Source: Smallanthus sonchifolius (lineage: Eukaryota; Streptophyta; Magnoliopsida; Asterales; Asteraceae). Taken from it: a DNA stretch of 64,000 bases. The position numbers and the translations under genes were made by a program. The notes beneath the pieces are model-generated. The model was not told the DNA's origin, made no database searches, and saw nothing but the letters and a program-made list of their open reading frames with translations. Below, piece by piece: positions 1-9,543 of this stretch. Location: positions 54,281,486 to 54,345,485 of the forward strand of contig CM042040.1 in NCBI GenBank assembly GCA_023525975.1, in the 5' to 3' direction. Position 1 is the first letter of the stretch. Each line of letters starts with the position of its first letter.

Positions 1-737
1 GCGGCCGTTAAAGGTCTGCACATCGTTACGGGATCTAGGTGACGCCATTTGTGTAATTGCCAATACTTTCTCTAGGTTTAAGCGGATACCATACCGGGCC
101 ACAATTACACCCAGGAACTTTCCTTCCTCTATTCCAAACGAGCATTTTCCTGGATTTAACTTGATATTGGATTCTTTTAACCGAATGAGGGTCTCAGAAA
201 TATCGGCCAACATAATTTTTTCATTCTTGCTTTTTATGACTAAATCGTCTACATAGACCTCCATGTTCTTGCCAATCTGGTTTTCAATAACTTTATCCAT
301 GAGTCTCTGATAGGTTGCACTAGAATTTTTAAGTCCAAATGGCATTTTGGTATAACAAAAAATGCCTATGTTGGTATGACAGGTTGTATTATCTTCGTCA
401 TGTGGCATCATATGTACCTGATGGTACCCTTTGTAGACATCTAAAAACATTTAAAAGGGTATGTGGCCAGAGAGTCTACTTTGGAATCTATTTCTGGATG
501 GGGATAAAAATATTTTGGGCACGCTCTGTTTAAATCCTTGTACTCAATACACATTCGCCATGACCTGTCCGTCTTTTTAACCATTATTGGATTAGCGATC
601 CATGTTTGATACCAAACTTCTCGGAGGATACCCGCTTCCACTAACTTTTTTACATCCTTTACAACGGCTGCCCGCCGTTCAGGTGCCATGCTGCGCCTCT
701 TTTGCTCTGTTGGCTCCACTGATTTATAAGTTTTCAA
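1..737 (-). pseudogene. Ty3/gypsy reverse transcriptase (broken)
   Basis: The minus strand from about 737 down reads a gypsy RT: a leader with KKLVEAGILREV, then WRMCIEYKDLNRACPK (the DLN motif), the FSGYHQ-type region, MPFGLKNSSATYQRLM, and the catalytic YVDD box near positions 246-260. RT copies the element RNA into DNA. At least one frame change occurs around 440-470, between the N-terminal block and the palm block, so no full-length protein is possible. It continues off the left edge. It is part of element A and lies downstream of the protease fragment at 1118-1336. Confidence 0.85.
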
Positions 738-1117
738 TGCATGCTCGGCGATGTCACTGGGAACCTGTCATATCCGCGGGCCGGAAAGCGAAGACATCCA
801 TATTCTCCTGCAATATTATCTTGAGGTGTGCCCGGATATATGGTGACAACGTATGACTTATCATGATAGTCTGAGTGGGAAACACTGGATTAATTGACCA
901 TTTTTTGGGGGATGTGAATTGGCTCTACGGGTATCTCTTTTACTTCTTCCACCGCAATACATCTTTGGTCACCCCAAACCCTTGCGACTCCTTGCGGAGT
1001 GGGAAACATGATTAGCCCTAAAGATGTTGACACCGCAGCCACCAGGATTCCTAAAGTTGTTCCCCCGCAGAATGATGTTATGTTGTGAGTGCCCGGGTAC
1101 TACCAAGAAGTGAATCA

Positions 1118-1336
1118 TCACCGTCCAGACACGGTCTCGATCCCCAGTGTTACCGAAAAAGAGATTTGGCCCAAAGGTTTGATAGTTTCTCCTGAAAAAC
1201 CCATGATGGGCGCATGTACTTCCTCCAATCGCGCCTGATCTTCAGCATCCATTTGTCGAAAGCATTTTTCATAAAGGATGTATGAGGAGCTATGAGTGTC
1301 AATAAAAATGCGGTGCATCCGGTAAGATCCTACCAA
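1118..1336 (-). pseudogene. Ty3/gypsy aspartic protease fragment
   Basis: The minus-strand fragment contains IFIDTHSSSYILYEKCF, which corresponds to the retropepsin active-site region that normally reads D-T/S-G followed by serines, and later PIMGFSGE, which matches the flap region of plant gypsy proteases. The active-site glycine is replaced by histidine (DTH), which should abolish activity. This domain would cut the Gag-Pol polyprotein. It lies between the gag zinc knuckle and RT of element A, as expected for the family. The identity is clear, and the gene is not functional. Confidence 0.75.
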
Positions 1337-1589
1337 AGCAGTGATTACTAGCGGACTGACATGATAATCCCCAACTTATGGTGAAAAAACCAATGGGACC
1401 TCCATCCAAGACTTAGCCACTTCCGCCGCACGCTTTCTCCTTCCCTTTGTTGCGGCTGTTCCACCAATAACCATGTACACATCATGAGCATTTGGGTCCT
1501 GGTTCAAAAGGGTGCCTTTCTCTTTTTCACCAACTTTACCGGTGTCCCTATCATGTTTTACAAGATGAGCAAGCTTTCACGCTTTGACC

Positions 1590-1860
1590 TAGTACTTGAT
1601 TTGCCATTTTAATTGAAAACAGTGATTTGTATCATGCCCTGCCGCCTTGTGGTAAGCACAGTAACCTCTATAATCCCGCTTAGTATTATCACGCATGGAC
1701 TTGGGTTCTTCCAATTTGAGGTTTTCAGTGGCCAAAATAACACTGGGTGTCTTACTTAAGGCAGTATAGGAGGTGGAGGCGGAGTAAGATGGGCGACGAG
1801 AAATACTAGAAGTTTCCTGTCACGGATAATAAGAATGGGAGGAATAAGTTTTGAGCGGCC
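1590..1860 (-). pseudogene. gag C-terminal part with CCHC-like knuckle (element A)
   Basis: On the minus strand about 1617-1680 encodes RDYRGYCAYHKAAGHDTNHC, a Y-C-x-Y-H-K-x-x-G-H-D-T arrangement typical of the nucleocapsid zinc knuckle of Tat/Athila-type gypsy gag proteins. It is the continuation of the gag reading region that breaks off at 4141: the solo LTR at 1865-4135 separates the two halves. The knuckle would bind the packaged RNA. Flanking sequence is degenerate. Confidence 0.65.
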
Positions 1861-1864
1861 TTTG

Positions 1865-4135
1865 TGTAACATCCCGGTTTTTCGAATAACAAACGGGTCT
1901 TGTAATCATTGTAAACGATTGTACAGAGTATTAGAGAGCTAGTCGGGAGTAGTGAAATATTTGTAGGTGTAAATAACACCCTTTAGGAGGGTTTTTATAA
2001 AAACTACGTGACGGGCCAAGCCCGGAGGAGGTCAGTGGAGCGTGGGAGCCAAGCCCAGCTCAAGGATTTACACCCTTTAGGGGGTTGCGCATGGGGAAGG
2101 ACACCATTTTGGTGTTTGTGGCTGCCGAGAGCATAGGGAGAAGAGGAGAAGGCCGTTTGTCACGTTTCACGTCCGAATCAAGGGTCGCTTAAACTCAGTG
2201 TTAAGGCCACTAGGAGGTGAATTGGAGGCCATTAATGAAGGAATCGAGTGATGACAAGAAATACGACGAGGAATCAGGCCACTGTTCATGATTTCGACAT
2301 CGGCGATGGTAGTTGGAGAAAGGGTTTGGCAGCACGGTCGCGTGGATATATTATTTGTCCAATTCCGAGTTCGTTTGTTAGTGATACGAGCAGTGCAAAG
2401 ACAGACGCGCGAAGAGGGCGTATTCTGGCTACTATTCGGTTCTCCGATGACGGAGACTAGTTTGTCTGAAAGGGTTCGACGATATGGACACGTGGACATA
2501 TAATTCGTCTAAAACGGAGTTCATCTGGGTCGGTTTTAAGCTACTCGTATATTGACGCGTAAAACAGAACGTGCTGAAAGACGAGTATGTGTTCTGGCAG
2601 TAGCGGTGCCAGCAGTGGCCGACACCAATATTTTTCTGAGGTCAGGTGTATCGAGACGAACGCGTGGATAGGTGGATCGCGCGAAACGGAGCTTGTATGG
2701 TCGAGATATGAGCAAAACAAGTTTTTCTCTCGCGTGGTGCTTAGCGGTTTCGTACAAAACCGCTTAGAACGGCTTGTATGCAAAGGTTCGCGTTGGACTA
2801 CGAGTTTACAAGTATGCGATTTCGGAAGGAAAGCTTTAGAACCGGTGAGTTTTCTAATCCCCCTCTTTTAATGTTTTAACGTTTTGGGGGCTATCGTACA
2901 CACTTATGAAATAAGTTTACTCTATTGAATATGTTAAGGATTTCGGGTTCTAACCCGATGTGTTTGGAATACAAATAATTGTTAAGTGATCGTAGGGTCT
3001 ATGGTGGGATCAAGGAAATATGTGAGTTACGGGTACGGGTTATTAATGCGTGTCGTGTTAAGGGCCACATGGAAAGAGTCGTGTCGTACATTAAATACTT
3101 ATGACATATTATGTGAGAAATATGTTGTTCTAGGATTATGTGTGAGGTGCAAGTAGATTTAATGAGTCCTGTAATTGCTAGTATGTTTCTTGTGTTATGT
3201 GTTCGTCGTTGTATGTTTGCATCGTGTCATTTTGGCACAGCATATGGGATTTGAAGGATGAAGTCCGTCGGAAAGTCACCAAGGGTGACGTTGATTTAAC
3301 AGGTTAATGATGAACTCGAGGTGTGTCGAACGCCCTGACAAGGTTGCAGTGACGAGGTATGTGTTTACCTGGGTATTTATATATGTGTAGTATTACACGC
3401 AAACGTTGAGTTATATTGATTATGCATGTAGTGATATTAATGTTGTAATGTTAGTGTGACGTGTAGATGATATTATTGTGGTATGTAGAGTTAGATTGAC
3501 CGTTGTGTCAGGATTGGGGTGTGACGTGTATAAGTGTCGTGTCACTTAATTGTGAGAGCCTTGGTTAAGGTCGGGTGTGTTAATGTCTGGAGTTTGTTAT
3601 GTTAACCAAGTGTCGAGTTAATACTTGTTCTTGGGTAAGAGTTATTGGTATAGTAAGTTCAGTCTATGTCGACGAGACGGTAATATTATTATTATTATTG
3701 TTATTGGTAGTTGGGGTTGAGTCTCGGGTAATGAACAACTATGAGATGTCGTGGGATATCAGTGGGGTTAACTATTCGTAAATGAATCGTAAAACTATTT
3801 TGTTAAGGACCGGAGGGTCCTGAGTGGAATAAGCTAATGGATATGACGTAATGGTTTTTGGTTTAAATTAAACTATTAGAACTCACTCGGCGTAGCTGAC
3901 TTTGTGTGTACGTTAGATTGTTTTGTAGGTAAGCGTAGCGTTGACGTATCTTGGGTTGGAGGCGGTGTTACTCGGATTGGTGTGCAGGCATTCGTGACGT
4001 AAGATAATAACATTAAATACTGATAAATGATTTTAGAAAGACTTCCGTTGTAGTTTGATTAGTAATAAATGCGTTTTTAAAGAGAATGACCAGTTATGAG
4101 AACCAATTGTAGGATGCCTGGGTTGGGGTCTTACA
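1865..4135 (+). mobile_element. Solo LTR, 2271 bp, inserted in gag of element A
   Basis: The segment starts TGTAACATCCCGG and ends GGGGTCTTACA, so it has TG...CA ends with a 5-bp perfect terminal inversion (TGTAA/TTACA). It is flanked by the 5-bp duplication CTTTG at 1860-1864 and 4136-4140. No primer binding site, gag, pol or second LTR is present. Removing the segment and one CTTTG rejoins the gag coding region of element A. This is the expected product of recombination between the two LTRs of a full element. The small open frames inside, including one at 2587-2871, have no recognisable product. Orientation is inferred from the TGTAACA-type start. Confidence 0.85.
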
Positions 4136-4140
4136 CTTTG

Positions 4141-5333
4141 TAAGCGGGGGTAAGGACTAGAAGATGGAAACCGCGGGCTATTACTAGAATGAGTAGAAAA
4201 ACGGTCTGCCCTATCATTGTCCCGCCGGCATACATCCTTGGATTTTTCTAGCGCCCGGTTCTGCGCTACTGACTTTTCGGCCTTGACGTGGGTTTTTGCT
4301 ACAGCCATTAAGGCTTCCATAGTTTGTGGGATTACATCCACGCCATGTAAGCGGCGGATTAGGTGATCATCCCGCACACCATTTACAAAACCCGCCACCA
4401 TCAAGTCTTCTGTCGCACCTCCTATTTGTAAACTTTCCAGGTTTGAACATCTTTGCGACGAATATGCAAAATCTCCATTTTGTCCTTAGTGTGGTGCTTT
4501 TTCTGGCTACACTGTTGCATGAACCGTTTAACTAAATGTTCAAAGTTTTCTATCCCCCATAGGAAGGCTATCAAACCATAATCGCGCTGCACCGATCAGT
4601 GTTTGAACAAACATGTGACACCACACCGGTACTGACCACTGCTCCACCCCACCTGCACTAATAAGGACATTAAGGTGATCATCCGGGTCACTTAATCCGT
4701 CGTACTTGTTTACAACAGAGGGCATGCGAAGCTTAGCCGAGAACTCAGCCATAGCAATCCAAGAGGTAAATTTGGACTTGGCGACCAAGGCTGCCGGGCG
4801 ATATGGTTTAGAAAAGTCATCTATTCTTGGGGGGGGGTACTGGCGGGAAGGATGGCGTAAAGTTTGATAACGATGGAGTGGGAATAACACCAGTGGCAAC
4901 TAAAGGTAGAACCAAGTTTTGTGGTGTGAAAGGGGTCTCCAAACTAATGAATAGTTGCGCGCGCACACTTGCTAATTGTGCTTCGCGCATCCATTGCTTG
5001 TATTGCTGCATATATCGATGTTGCTCTAGCCACCAAGCATGCGGTGGTGGAATGGGAAGTGTTAAGGTTCCTAGAAGAGAATTCACCAATGGCTAGGATG
5101 CCACCGGCACATGAGAGACGATTGGTGACTTGTTAGGATGTTGTCCTTGGGGTAGTAGTAGGTAGCACCGGAGTAGGGTTCTTGTCCTCAGAGTCATCGA
5201 TAAAACAAGTGGGGAACGTGGTAAACCCAACAGATTTGGCCAACTGCGATGGCACAGGTTGAGAAACCATACCAGTAGGGAGATTGATGGTGGAAGAAGG
5301 GATGGTAGATGAAGCAGGAGTAGAAGAAGACAT
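4141..5333 (-). pseudogene. gag of Ty3/gypsy element A (multiple frameshifts)
   Basis: Four overlapping frames on the minus strand make up a decayed gag. The first part (5333-5133) is a Ser/Thr/Pro-rich N-terminus, and the next (5089-4817) holds WWLEQHRYMQQYKQWM. The capsid-like part (4899-4540) has YDGLSDPDDHLNVL and RLWFDSLP, the retrotransposon gag signature. The last part (4404-4141) has MMVAGFVNGVRDDHLIRRL. Stops and frameshifts separate all four. Gag would form the particle that encloses the element RNA. The open end at 4141 is where the solo LTR was inserted, and the zinc knuckle continues at about 1860. Confidence 0.75.
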
Positions 5334-5361
5334 CGGCGAGTCGAAAAATAAAATCGGAGAA

Positions 5362-5379
5362 GAAATACGGATGGCGCCA
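5362..5379 (-). other. Primer binding site of element A
   Basis: On the minus strand the LTR end is followed after one base by TGGCGCCATCCG. The TGGCGCC start is the usual plant gypsy primer site complementary to the 3' end of a tRNA. It confirms the orientation of element A and the LTR boundary at 5381. Confidence 0.6.
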
Positions 5380-5380
5380 A

Positions 5381-5837
5381 TGTAAGTCCAAAGATCAGAA
5401 CCTAGTTCTTGATGATAATTGGATTACAACAGCCTAAACAAATTGCCGATTTTGTATGAGTATCTTCTTCTTTCTCCTCCAGGGTCTGCACACAAAACAA
5501 CACGCGTTAAGGCATTACAGGGTGGGTGTCCCCCCGTATTGGAGAATCAGTTTTACGATAAAAGTGTGAGAGTAAGTGTGTGTGAATTCGAGTGATGAGA
5601 TCATACCTATTCGATTATTGTTCCTTCCTTTATATATGCCGTTTTCTTGGTGATTATTATGTTAGCTTGTGGGGACCAGTGTGGTCCATGAGGGGTCATG
5701 CAATTGGAGGTTTAATTTCTTATTGGCTAGGTTCTAATCTGCCATTCTTCGGATGACATCTGGCGTAATTGCCTTATTTGCGGGCCTTGGGCCTTTTTAT
5801 TAGATAACTGGGCCTTAAGAAGGTCATTCCCTCTTCA
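5381..5837 (-). repeat. 5' LTR of gypsy element A
   Basis: On the minus strand this reads TGAAGAGGGAATG at its start and GATCTTTGGACTTACA at its end. It is closely similar along its whole length to the + strand LTR at 22634-23104, including the AAGGCCCAAGGCCCG block, a TATA-type box (TATATAAAGGAAGG) and the ACCAGGTTCTGATC-like tail region. Length is 457 bp against 471 bp for the other copy. The TATA-type box in the middle is the likely Pol II promoter of the element. Confidence 0.8.
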
Positions 5838-5862
5838 GACATTGATAGACACATCTGAATAT

Positions 5863-6347
5863 GACACTTCAGTTCCCGTCCAAACCCAAGTACCCGCGTG
5901 TTGGGAACTTTTTACTGATGGTGCAGCTTGCGCGGAAAGGTTTGGAGTTGGAATACAGCTGTATGCCCCCAAGGCATGGAATACACCAGGGCTTTGAAAT
6001 TGCTATTTCCTACTTCTAACAATGAATCTGAATATGAGGGGCTCCTCGCGGGACTTAGATGGGCAGTTGAAAAAGGCGTGCATCATAGTCGAGCACATGT
6101 GGATTCATTGCTAGTAGCCAACCACTTTAATGACACTTATGAAGCTAAAGACCCCGCGATGACTAAATACCTGGCCATATGCCGCAATACTTTAAAAACT
6201 TTTCAAGAATGGGAGGTGGTGCATATTCCTAGAAGTCAAAACAAAAAAGCAGATGACTTAAGCAAACTTGCTTTTACCTTCAATGACCCGGCTAAGTCTA
6301 CCAGTCTCGAAACCCTTCAAAGGTCATCCATTAACATAGGAAGGTAG
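5863..6347 (+). pseudogene. Gypsy RNase H domain (frameshifted)
   Basis: The frame opening near 5863 reads CWELFTDGAACAERFGVGIQL, with the first catalytic Asp in the TDGAA motif. The frame then shifts near 5963, and the next part reads EYTRALKLLFPTSNNESEYEGLLAGL, which has the catalytic Glu, then HVDSLLVANHF with the next Asp, and finally PRSQNKKADDLSKLA with the terminal Asp. This is a plant gypsy RNase H of the DGAAS...NNEAEYEAL type, which removes RNA from RNA-DNA hybrids. One frameshift and a stop at 6347 make it a pseudogene. It immediately follows the LTR of element A. Confidence 0.85.
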
Positions 6348-6479
6348 GCGCGATAGATGTCATACCAGACACCTAGATGACACCCATTCATAAATATCTA
6401 GCCAATGGGGTCCTACCCACAGAGAGCGCTAAGGTACACAAGTTACAAGCTAAAGCCGCGCAGTATCAACTTTTAAATA

Positions 6480-7606
6480 GGATATTATCCAGGAAGTCAT
6501 TCCTAGGCCGCTATTGCGGTGTGTCGACACAGAGGAAGCTAACTACTTGATAAGGGAAATTCACACGGGGATTTGTTGCATCCATGCAGGGCCACGAGCC
6601 GTAGTAGCCAAGATCTTGAATTGCAGGGTATTACTGGCCAGGCATGCACCTAGACGCTATAACATAGTTGAAAAAATGTCAAAGCTGTCAACGACACTCG
6701 CCTACGACTCATAGGACGAAAAATGACCTAATCCCCGTCACTGCGGCGTGGCCTTTCCAGTGGTGGGGTGTGGATATAGTAGGTCCGTTTCCAGAAGCTC
6801 CCGGGCGTTTAAAATTTCTAATCGTAGCTGTCGACTACTTCACTAAATGGGTGGAAACTAAACCAGTGGCCACCATCATAGCGCTAAACATGAAAAAACT
6901 CTTATAGGAGCATATCATATGTTGTTTTGGGTTGCCTCTTTACTTGGTCAGTGATAATGGGACTCAATTCACAGACCGAATGATCAAGGAATGGTGCGCA
7001 GAGCTGCAGATCAAGCAAGTGTTCACCTCAGTAGCACACCCGCAAGGCAATGGACAAGTAGAAAAGATAAATCGCAGTATCGTAACAGGCCTCAAGACTC
7101 GTCTAGATAATGAAGGAACCTCTTGGCTAGAAGAACTCCCGAGTGTTCTTTGGGCCTACCGAACCATGACAAAAAGTAGCAATGGAGAATCACCTTTTAG
7201 CTTAACTTATGGATCAGAAGCTACGATTCCTGCCAAAGTAGGAATCCCATCCGCGCAAAGAATTAACATTCAAGGCACAGATAACGATAATGAACTATGA
7301 CAAAACTTGGACTTATTAGAAGCCCGTCGTGAAACAGCTGCTATAAATGAAGACAGGTACAAGTGCCAACTGGGAATGGCATACAACAAGAGCGTAGTAG
7401 AATACACCTTTCAGGAGGGAGAGTATGTCTTGCGAAGTAATCAAGCAAGTCGAGCGGAAACAACTGGTAAATTAGGGCCAACTTGAGAAGGTCCGTACAT
7501 CATCTCTATGAAACTGGGCAAGGGCGCCTATACTTTATCCCACCTTAATGGCAAAGAAATAACGCGCACTTGGAAAGCAGCGCAACTAAGGAAGTGCTAC
7601 CTCTAA
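6480..7606 (+). pseudogene. Gypsy integrase (frameshifted)
   Basis: A zinc-binding H2C2 region spans about 6514-6720: EIHTGICCIHAG, then KKCQSCQRHSPTTH in another frame. The catalytic core follows with WWGVDIVGPFPEAPG (first Asp), LVSDNGTQFTD (second Asp) and HPQGNGQVEKINR (Glu). The C-terminal part runs to a stop at 7604-7606 and includes EGPYIISMKLGKGAYTL. Integrase inserts the DNA copy into the genome. A frameshift lies near 6670, there are stops at about 6905 and 7298, and one more stop precedes EGPYI. The order after RNase H is that of Ty3/gypsy pol. Confidence 0.88.
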
Positions 7607-7739
7607 AGGAAGGTTACGCCTAGGCAGAAGGAGTCATTATCTATGTAAGTTAAGAAACCCGTTTATTTATAATGAAAGCTTTTAAGCTAATTTTAATGAA
7701 TGTCTTTTATGATCATATATGTTGTTATACGTCACCTAA
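7607..7739 (+). other. Short spacer after integrase
   Basis: Nothing coding is seen between the integrase stop and the 80-bp repeat array. It is the beginning of the long 3' untranslated part of element B. Confidence 0.5.
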
Positions 7740-8300
7740 AAACAAGTGCGCGCATCAAGGGCTTAAAGTCTTTATGCCCCTAACGGCTAAAGTTAAAGCA
7801 TTCAACAACGCCACCTGAAAAACAGGTGTGCGTGCCACAGGCTTAAAGTCTTTTTGCCCCTAACGGCAAAAGCTAAAGCATTCAACAATGCCACCTGAAA
7901 AAGAAAAAAAAAGGTGCGCGCGCCAAGGGCTTAAAGTCTTTTTGCCCCTAACGACAAAAGCTAAAGTATTCAACAACGCCATCTGAAAAACAGGTGTGCG
8001 CGCCACAGGCTTAAAGTCTTTTTGCCCCTGACGGCAAAAGCTAAAGCAATCAATAACGCCACCTGAAAAAAGGTGCGCGCGCCAAAGGCTTAAAGTCTTT
8101 TGCTTGCCCCTAATGGCAAAAACTAAAGCATTCAACAACGCCACCTGAAAAACAAATGTGCACGCCACAGGCTTAAAGTCTTTTTGCCCCTAACGGCAAA
8201 AGCTAAAGCATTAAAAAACGCCACCTGCAAAACAGGTGCACTCGCCAAAGGCTTCAAATCTTTTATGCCCCTTAACGGCAAAAGCTAGTATTTTCACGCG
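7740..8300 (+). repeat. Tandem array of about 80 bp, seven units
   Basis: A unit containing GGCTTAAAGTCTTTTTGCCC, then AACGGCAAAAGCTAAAGCATT and GCCACCTGAAAAACAGGTG, repeats at 7762, 7842, 7930, 8010, 8089, 8172 and 8252 (position of CTTAAAG or its variant). Spacing is 79-88 bp. Each unit holds a small inverted repeat (CACCTGAAAAACAGGTG), so each could form a hairpin. Such arrays between pol and the 3' LTR are common in Tat/Athila-like gypsy elements. Open frames across the array are repeats of the unit and not a protein. Confidence 0.85.
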
Positions 8301-8590
8301 CCATAGGAGAGATAAACCATCCATATGTGTGAAGCCTTCATTAAAGGCATTCATCAATCTCACACACAGCAGTAAATAGCAACATAAGTGCAGAAACAAT
8401 GTGATCCAAGCAAGGCAGTCTAAGATACTCTCATTAAAATAGAAAATAAATACAGTATGCTCTAGGTAAACAGGTTATTTAAAAAAGAAGTTTCCATTGC
8501 AAAAATTTAATACATATGTACAATGATCCCTACCCTATTACATTCATAATACCAAAATCACAAAACCCATACGCCTACAATCTAACAGAA

Positions 8591-9543
8591 TCAATCTTCA
8601 CCAGCATCATCTTCCTCGTCACCCCCGCCACTACCACTAGCATCCGCAACTCCTAGCAGCACCTTCAAACCCATAATATCCTCATCTGAAGCTAAGTCAT
8701 ATACTCGGTCTAACATCTTCGGCTCCACATCACTTAAAGTATCCATGGCAGCATTTAAAGTGGTCCTGGATGCCTCCACATACAAAGGATGTCGCTCCAG
8801 CACTTCTCCCGTGCACCCATATGCGTAGCCATCTTTCATCCCTTCATATATCCCCACCCGATCCGCCTTGGTAATTAAATCCAGTAGCGTATCCCTATAC
8901 TTCTCATCCAAGTGACACGTCTCATAAACTAGCGCGCACCTTTCTTCCAGAATCCATTTTTTCTCTAACTTTAGCCGCTGCGCGGTCAGGTTGGACAGCT
9001 CCAACTGATGTTGTAACTCTGACACCTCCTTTCCTTTCTGCTTCTCCAAAGCTTCCTTTTTACTCTCTGCATCCTTAACCATCCTCCTCAAGTCCGTAAT
9101 TTCAACCTCCTGTTTCTCCAACGACACTACCTGCAACGCACGCACCCTTGACCTCAGCCAACTCCCCTTCCACCTTCACTTTGATTCGCATATCATTATC
9201 AGCCAGAACCTTCATCTCTTCTATTATCTTCTGTGCAACCGCCAGTGACGCTTTTGCCTTACATTGTGCAACCAACGCCACCGCAAAGCGATGTCCACCT
9301 ACGCCCGGCGCCGCGCTTCCACTAAATTGCTAATCAAAGCGGCGGCCGAAGTGGCTAAGTTGTCATCCACTTGGCGGGTCTCCACTGACTGCTGATATGA
9401 AAGTTCATCTAAGGGGACCGCCTACACCATCTAGTCTCGGCATACGTCTGGGTTAATCAATCGACTACCCTTCATAATTTGCCAATTAGGGCGATAAGTT
9501 TGACAAAAATCACTCTCGTCCCAGCGAGTAAAAGGAGGGTAAG
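8591..9543 (-). pseudogene. Antisense coiled-coil gene in element B, 3' half
   Basis: Minus-strand frames read PPFTRWDESDFCQTYRPNWQ at the top (9543 downward), then LATSAAALISNLVEARRRA and VAQCKAKASLAVAQKIIEEM. The long open part (9145-8591) follows: heptad-rich EKQEVEITDLRRMVKDAESKK and ending in an acidic GGGDEEDDAGED tail. Frameshifts lie near 9146-9150 and 9290-9310, and a stop near 9435 replaces a probable Trp. The sequence is predicted coiled coil from the heptads, followed by a C-terminal helical part. It resembles the plant family annotated as putative gypsy-type transposon protein. Its N-terminal half is at 21539-22369, separated by the inserted LTR element. Function is unknown. Confidence 0.7.
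9539..9543 (+). other. Target-site duplication GTAAG (left copy)
   Basis: GTAAG precedes the left LTR at 9544. The same five bases follow the right LTR at 21534-21538, and they also precede it at 17268-17272. The left and right copies mark the insertion into the antisense gene of element B. Confidence 0.85.

Larger units (their letters stand above)
1..5837 (-). mobile_element. Ty3/gypsy LTR retrotransposon A (degenerate, runs off left edge)
   Basis: Read on the minus strand from right to left the order is LTR (5381-5837), primer binding site, gag, zinc knuckle, protease and reverse transcriptase, which is the Ty3/gypsy order; RNase H, integrase and the 3' LTR would lie left of the window. 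The gag zinc knuckle spacing and the RT sequence resemble the Tat/Athila side of plant gypsy elements. The frame is broken many times by stops and frameshifts. A solo LTR interrupts gag at 1865-4135. The LTR matches the one at 22634-23104, so A and the facing element B belong to one family. The junction at 5837/5838 runs straight into the RNase H region of B, which suggests A inserted into B in opposite orientation; a 5-bp target duplication GACAT (5838-5842) would then be expected at the unseen left end. Confidence 0.85.

Noticed and set aside
2167..2871. Several overlapping frames in the left solo LTR
   Set aside because: All strands show frames of similar length because the segment is GC-richer; none has a recognisable motif.
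7740..8300. A CRISPR-like array or a protein with repeats
   Set aside because: The units are contiguous without unique spacers, and the frames across them have plain repeat composition. It is a tandem array in a plant retrotransposon.
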